A stretch of DNA of 64,000 nucleotides from Chroococcus sp. FPU101. GTDB taxonomy: Bacteria; Cyanobacteriota; Cyanobacteriia; Cyanobacteriales; Microcystaceae. The notes under the pieces are model-generated. The model made no database searches. It was not told where the DNA came from and was given only the letters and a program-made list of their open reading frames with translations. The stretch is taken from the NCBI RefSeq assembly GCF_017312365.1, contig NZ_BLJI01000002.1, forward strand, positions 342,139 to 406,138, given 5' to 3'. Both the position numbers and the translations under genes were made by a program. Positions 57,701 to 64,000 of the stretch are shown piece by piece; position 1 is the stretch's first letter; each line of letters opens with the position of its first letter.

Positions 57701-59998
57701 TTTACGGGATTGAAACAGGCTGTATATATAATATTATCCAATGGTGAATCTCTCTTTCTATTAACTGAATCCTGTTTACGGGATTGAAACATACGAGTAT
57801 CGATTAGGGTGTTGATGGCTTCAGGCTTTCTATTAACTGAATCCTGTTTACGGGATTGAAACCAAATCTTTGTCTTCAACTAACTCTTTTAGTTTAGCTT
57901 TCTATTAACTGAATCCTGTTTACGGGATTGAAACAAATAACTCATTTAACCTAGACGAATAGGATTTGAGCTTTCTATTAACTGAATCCTGTTTACGGGA
58001 TTGAAACATACTAAATTAGCCATGGTGGTTTGTTTCTTCTTTCTTTCTATTAACTGAATCCTGTTTACGGGATTGAAACGGCATTGCTTGGGGAGATAAA
58101 GATTATAACTATAAACTTTCTATTAACTGAATCCTGTTTACGGGATTGAAACTTTAATCATTAAAATCATAAATCATTAAGGGATAACTGCGATGCCTTT
58201 CTATTAACTGAATCCTGTTTACGGGATTGAAACAAAATAAGTATAGCCCCGCCCTAGAAGTTCTAGGGCTCTTTCTATTAACTGAATCCTGTTTACGGGA
58301 TTGAAACTCTAGCAGGGACTTACACACAAGCCCTTCATATTACTTTCTATTAACTGAATCCTGTTTACGGGATTGAAACTACAGTAATAGCTTGCCCAGC
58401 GTGCCCAGGCAGACCTTTCTATTAACTGAATCCTGTTTACGGGATTGAAACTATGTTCCGATATTTCTTCGTGGAGAGTCGTTTCAATCTTTCTATTAAC
58501 TGAATCCTGTTTACGGGATTGAAACAGCCCGTCACCATCAAGAGTAATTAGCTTGCCTCGAAACTTTCTATTAACTGAATCCTGTTTACGGGATTGAAAC
58601 TTAAACGGAACTGGAGACCTAATCGAAAAATCAAAGACTTTCTATTAACTGAATCCTGTTTACGGGATTGAAACGAAACAATTACAATGGCTAAGGCGGT
58701 GCAGTAATGCCTTTCTATTAACTGAATCCTGTTTACGGGATTGAAACTTAAAAGACTTATTTACACAGGTGCGCTATTTTCAGGACTTTCTATTAACTGA
58801 ATCCTGTTTACGGGATTGAAACTTTAAGTCTACATAGTTACTGCGCGCGCTCTTAACTCTTTCTATTAACTGAATCCTGTTTACGGGATTGAAACCTTAA
58901 CTAAGGTGTGATGACCAGTAAGCGTGTAATTCTTTCTATTAACTGAATCCTGTTTACGGGATTGAAACTTTAAGCCGTTGGGCTTTTACTACCTCAAGGG
59001 CTCTTTCTTTCTATTAACTGAATCCTGTTTACGGGATTGAAACCTGAATAGTACTCCCTCTACCTTCAAGATAGTAATAACTTTCTATTAACTGAATCCT
59101 GTTTACGGGATTGAAACTAGGGTAGTCCAGTCCCAAGCGTGGCCACAATCAAACTTTCTATTAACTGAATCCTGTTTACGGGATTGAAACATCCCGACGG
59201 GAACAGGATGGCTTGAACCTAACTTAAACTTTCTATTAACTGAATCCTGTTTACGGGATTGAAACATACAATACCCCAAGCCAAAGCTCTGAGAGGTAAC
59301 TTTCTATTAACTGAATCCTGTTTACGGGATTGAAACTTTCTGATGGAATCATACTGGTTTCATCTAACAAGACTTTCTATTAACTGAATCCTGTTTACGG
59401 GATTGAAACAATCCTTGTCAACTTTAAGTTCGCGGCGGGTTACGACCTTTCTATTAACTGAATCCTGTTTACGGGATTGAAACCTTAGATACAGGATGCC
59501 CAAAGCTTACAAGTCTTAGCTTTCTATTAACTGAATCCTGTTTACGGGATTGAAACGTTTTAGTAGCTTTCATGTATTAGATGTGTTGTTGTTGCTTTCT
59601 ATTAACTGAATCCTGTTTACGGGATTGAAACAGTTCCTAAGTTATGCTTGATTAGAGATATCCATTTCTTTCTATTAACTGAATCCTGTTTACGGGATTG
59701 AAACACACCTGGAAGCACAGCAGGAAATATAGGGGTTTCAACTTTCTATTAACTGAATCCTGTTTACGGGATTGAAACAGCAGCGTCTCGTCTATTTCTT
59801 TGGCGAGTTCACTCTTTCTATTAACTGAATCCTGTTTACGGGATTGAAACTGTGCTTGTTCGTTTTTTTCGACTCTGGCTCGTTTACCTTTCTATTAACT
59901 GAATCCTGTTTACGGGATTGAAACAAGTTCTATCGGTTGGAACTGAGCTTTACCCATTAGGCTTTCTATTAACTGAATCCTGTTTACGGGATTGAAAC

Positions 59999-61214
59999 AA
60001 TAAAGGTAGGTTAATTATGGTTATTAAATTAAACAACTTTCTATTAACTGAATCCTGTTTACGGGATTGAAACAGCTAATTAATGCTTTAGAAGGGGGCG
60101 TTCTAAAAGACTTTCTATTAACTGAATCCTGTTTACGGGATTGAAACTAATATATGATTCTGTTTCTAAATTATCTAAAGATACTTTCTATTAACTGAAT
60201 CCTGTTTACGGGATTGAAACAATAATTTAGATTCTAAATATTCGATAACGTCTTTATTCTTTCTATTAACTGAATCCTGTTTACGGGATTGAAACAAATA
60301 TTTGTGCAGTTTTTTATTTATATGACATAGTGGACTTTCTATTAACTGAATCCTGTTTACGGGATTGAAACGAAGCTAAATCAAAATCTGGATAATCACT
60401 TCTAACTCTTTCTATTAACTGAATCCTGTTTACGGGATTGAAACATCTCTCTAAAACTCTCAGGTATACTGCAAAGTTTCCTTTCTATTAACTGAATCCT
60501 GTTTACGGGATTGAAACTTTTTAATTTGTCTTAATCTCACTTCTTTTTCCCAACTTTCTATTAACTGAATCCTGTTTACGGGATTGAAACGGATATGCTA
60601 ATTTACTATTAGGGTCATGTTTATACTTTCTATTAACTGAATCCTGTTTACGGGATTGAAACAGAAGAGAAATTATTAGGAAAACAATCTAAACTTTTCT
60701 TTCTATTAACTGAATCCTGTTTACGGGATTGAAACAACAATATTCACAATATGCTGAATGTTCTTTAGATTCTTTCTATTAACTGAATCCTGTTTACGGG
60801 ATTGAAACGATTAGCTTATATGCGGTCTAGAAAACGTGCGGGTCTTTCTATTAACTGAATCCTGTTTACGGGATTGAAACGCTAACACTAAACTAGATAA
60901 TGGATGTGATAAAGATTCTTTCTATTAACTGAATCCTGTTTACGGGATTGAAACATTTCTTTTAGCTCTTTTACCTCATCTATTAAATACTTTCTATTAA
61001 CTGAATCCTGTTTACGGGATTGAAACATTAGTTTCTTACTATTTACTTTACAAAAATTAATTAGCCTTTCTATTAACTGAATCCTGTTTACGGGATTGAA
61101 ACTAGGAGAGCGTGGAGTTTTAACAAATGAAGTTATTACTTTCTATTAACTGAATCCTGTTTACGGGATTGAAACATAAAATTAGATCTTCATCTATTGA
61201 GTCTGACCCATCTT
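59999..61214 (+). other. block of AT-rich spacers
   Basis: Seventeen consecutive spacers, from the one starting AATAAAGGTAGG to the one starting ATAAAATTAGATC, most visibly richer in A and T than spacers on either side. Likely taken from one AT-rich invader in a short period. By-eye judgement of composition. Confidence 0.6.
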
Positions 61215-63742
61215 CTTTCTATTAACTGAATCCTGTTTACGGGATTGAAACATTTTCGGAGCCCACTTGTTCTAAGTCATTAACGACTTTCTATTAACTG
61301 AATCCTGTTTACGGGATTGAAACCTTAGATACAGGATGACCAAAGCTTACAAGTCTTAGCTCTTTCTATTAACTGAATCCTGTTTACGGGATTGAAACTG
61401 ATCAGACCCACGTTATGGCACTCTAGAGCCTGTAGGTCTTTCTATTAACTGAATCCTGTTTACGGGATTGAAACCTACTTTTGGCTTTCTATCTCCCTAC
61501 GCGTCAACTTTCTATTAACTGAATCCTGTTTACGGGATTGAAACAACTTTTTATTGATTGGAACAGTGTTTGGGGGAGTATATTACTTTCTATTAACTGA
61601 ATCCTGTTTACGGGATTGAAACAACTACCCAACACTTCTGCTACGCTGGCTTTGTGTGGCTTTCTATTAACTGAATCCTGTTTACGGGATTGAAACAGTC
61701 CTCTCCGACTAGAAAGTTAGGCCAAGTTTACTTTCTATTAACTGAATCCTGTTTACGGGATTGAAACTTCTGTGAAAAGCGCATCGGCTATATTCGGACT
61801 CTAGCTTTCTATTAACTGAATCCTGTTTACGGGATTGAAACGTTGGTCTTCTATTCTGAAGACTTCTCAAAGATTCCCTTTCTATTAACTGAATCCTGTT
61901 TACGGGATTGAAACGTATCGAGGCGGAAATGGTCTAGGTCTTTGCCGAAGCCCTTTCTATTAACTGAATCCTGTTTACGGGATTGAAACGGAAGAAACCA
62001 TTAATTTACTAAAAGCCAAACAGTTTCTTTCTATTAACTGAATCCTGTTTACGGGATTGAAACTTCCATCCCCCTTTTTTATTGGAATATTAGAGATTAC
62101 TTTCTATTAACTGAATCCTGTTTACGGGATTGAAACTCCCGTGTCGGTTCGTTGTCGATTAGCCCAAAGGTTACTCTTTCTATTAACTGAATCCTGTTTA
62201 CGGGATTGAAACGAAAAATCACCGTCACCACGTCTGGAGGAACGGCAACCTTTCTATTAACTGAATCCTGTTTACGGGATTGAAACATGGCTTTACCACT
62301 GATACGATTACTATTTCAGGAAATCTTTCTATTAACTGAATCCTGTTTACGGGATTGAAACCCGTTCCTGAAAAGCAGCGATCGCATCTAACAATCCTTT
62401 CTATTAACTGAATCCTGTTTACGGGATTGAAACAAGCTAAAATTTCATCTGTCAAGGAATCCGACGGGCTTTCTATTAACTGAATCCTGTTTACGGGATT
62501 GAAACCCAATAGACATTTGTTGACTGTCCATCGATATCAAACTTTCTATTAACTGAATCCTGTTTACGGGATTGAAACGCCTTCTGCCAAGATTAACGAT
62601 CGCCCTTCTTTAACTTTCTATTAACTGAATCCTGTTTACGGGATTGAAACATGGCGGAATACAACCCGTCTCTCTCCCAAAGAAAACTTTCTATTAACTG
62701 AATCCTGTTTACGGGATTGAAACGTTTTCTGAAGACCAGATATTCAATCAAGATTTTAACCTTTCTATTAACTGAATCCTGTTTACGGGATTGAAACCTG
62801 CCACGCTGATTACACGACCACGCCGTGACAACTCCCTTTCTATTAACTGAATCCTGTTTACGGGATTGAAACCTGAAATTGGACAACCAATCAAAGGGCA
62901 AATCAAACTTTCTATTAACTGAATCCTGTTTACGGGATTGAAACAAAACAACCGTTCAACCATTATTTCTTTCGGTACTGCCCTTTCTATTAACTGAATC
63001 CTGTTTACGGGATTGAAACACGTGTTCTGGAGTCCGCCATTAAAAGAGGAACGCCTTTCTATTAACTGAATCCTGTTTACGGGATTGAAACCGATTCAAT
63101 CCTTTGAAGGAAGTGATATTCCTGCACTTTCTATTAACTGAATCCTGTTTACGGGATTGAAACACCTCGATACACCGATTACGGGCTATATTTTCCGTCA
63201 CTTTCTATTAACTGAATCCTGTTTACGGGATTGAAACATGCTTTTTCGTCTTTGACACATTTGGCTCTTTTTCTTTCTATTAACTGAATCCTGTTTACGG
63301 GATTGAAACTTCAGTATCAATCACGGCGATCTTTGAGCCTAGTCTTTCTATTAACTGAATCCTGTTTACGGGATTGAAACTTGTTATGTCTAGAACTAGA
63401 AAGCTTTCGCGTCTTCCTTTCTATTAACTGAATCCTGTTTACGGGATTGAAACTTACAGCAAAAGACTCAGTTGATTTAGCTACTGCCTTTCTATTAACT
63501 GAATCCTGTTTACGGGATTGAAACCTATTGTTGATAAGTATCCGCTAAACTGGTCAAGGCTTTCTATTAACTGAATCCTGTTTACGGGATTGAAACTTAA
63601 ATGGAACTTTCTGCAAAAAGAAAAAAGATAATCTTTCTATTAACTGAATCCTGTTTACGGGATTGAAACAGCCATCGTCTTCGCGCCACTTGCTTTTAGG
63701 TTTTGCTTTCTATTAACTGAATCCTGTTTACGGGATTGAAAC

Positions 63743-64000
63743 GCATCTTTCAGATTCAGCATAGTATGGATATAACGTTTTTCAACCGAAAAATTATTCA
63801 TATCAGGAGTATCTGTATTAGGGTTAAAATCTTCGGGGTGCAAAATATCTTGATAAGTTTTTTCTTGTAGTTCCGCTTCGCTATAGCCTGTCAGTTCGCA
63901 ATAACGTTGATTCACCCGAATAAATTGGCCCGATAAAGCAACAATCCCAATTCCAACAGAAGCTTGTTCAAAAATCGCTCTAAATTGAGTTTCACTGTGG
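63743..64000 (-). pseudogene. PAS-domain protein gene cut by the CRISPR array (partial)
   Basis: Open on the minus strand from the window edge to the last repeat: TQFRAIFEQASVGIGIVALS, GQFIRVNQRYCELTGYSEAE, LQEKTYQDILHPEDF. This is a PAS sensor domain as in histidine kinases or GGDEF proteins. After SVEKRYIH the normal PAS strands are missing and the frame runs via TMLNLKDA into the repeat at 63742, so the gene is truncated at the array's distal end. Upstream part lies outside. Confidence 0.8.

Larger units (their letters stand above)
51515..63742 (+). CRISPR. CRISPR array, 167 repeats by hand count
   Basis: Repeat of 37 nt: CTTTCTATTAACTGAATC then CTGTTTACGGGATTGAAAC. The AATCC/GGATT stem and ATTGAAAC end fit Cas6 processing. 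Hand counting gives 167 copies and 166 spacers, unit length 70-83 (mean about 73). Copies 2 and 3 are partial (19 and 23 nt); copy 18 has a G-to-C change at 52794; the others I read as identical. Spacers are mostly 33-40 nt; outliers of 46 nt (52513-52558) and 44 nt (58153-58196). Repeat sameness to the far end implies a recently expanded or homogenised array. Minus-strand ORFs within it (FNPVNRIQLIE and similar) are repeat artefacts. Confidence 0.99.

Noticed and set aside
51976..63915. Minus-strand ORFs with FNPVNRIQLIE or FQSRKQDSVNRK motifs
   Set aside because: They are translations of the CRISPR repeat in two frames with spacers between; no real proteins.

Overview
The window comes from a cyanobacterium. 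Evidence: light-independent protochlorophyllide reductase genes (chlL, chlN), the photosystem I subunit gene psaM, a cyanobacterial-type exosortase locus, many GCGATCGC (HIP1-like) octamers and moderately low GC. I cannot name the genus from sequence alone.

Layout. 1-8.5 kb, housekeeping: an RNase II-family (Zam-like) gene running off the left edge, a decayed patch of membrane-protein genes (AI-2E/PerM remnant, truncated DUF389, frameshifted HPP), an ion channel with an odd selectivity filter, then clpP, gmk, remA, a DUF393 gene and terC. 8.7-10.3 kb: psaM, a small membrane/coiled-coil protein and an ABC permease. 10.3-16.7 kb: an exosortase and exopolysaccharide cluster (DegT aminotransferase, exosortase, its partner protein, Wza-like exporter, Wzc-like protein). 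16.7-24.6 kb: frameshifted comM, HIT protein, retropepsin-like protease, glyS, chlL, chlN. 24.6-29.5 kb: small accessory genes, including a broken toxin-like gene with a possible immunity gene, RNase HI and pirin.

29.5-63.7 kb is one very large CRISPR-Cas locus. A WYL-type protein is divergent to a long + strand run: csx3 (ring nuclease), a csx3-P-loop NTPase fusion, a CARF nuclease, then a type III-D effector module (cas10 without HD domain, cas7, csx10/cas5 with a helical Cas11-like tail, a double cas7, csx19, cas7 with insertion). It continues into a type I module (cas3 with C-terminal HD, cas8, DevR-type cas7, cas5, cas6, cas4, cas1, cas2). One array of 167 repeats by hand count (51515-63742, about 12.2 kb, 37-nt repeat) follows directly, so a single Cas6 and a single adaptation set probably serve both effectors. 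The array ends inside a truncated PAS-domain gene.

Most unusual points: (1) the two leader-proximal units carry 37-39-nt duplications shifted 14-18 nt from the repeat frame, the expected scar of off-register spacer integration; (2) cas1 next to this array has a one-base frameshift that removes its C-terminus; (3) several spacer pairs look like independent re-acquisition from the same or diverged protospacers; (4) a run of 17 mostly AT-rich spacers suggests a burst from one invader; (5) the second Csx3 has lost every ring-nuclease residue and is fused to an NTPase; (6) Cas7 and Cas5-Cas11 are separate but overlapping genes where some cyanobacterial systems have one fused protein; (7) a dispersed palindrome is embedded in frame within cas3. 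Single-base deletions occur in cas1, comM and the toxin-like gene, so residual assembly indels must be excluded before calling any of them biological.
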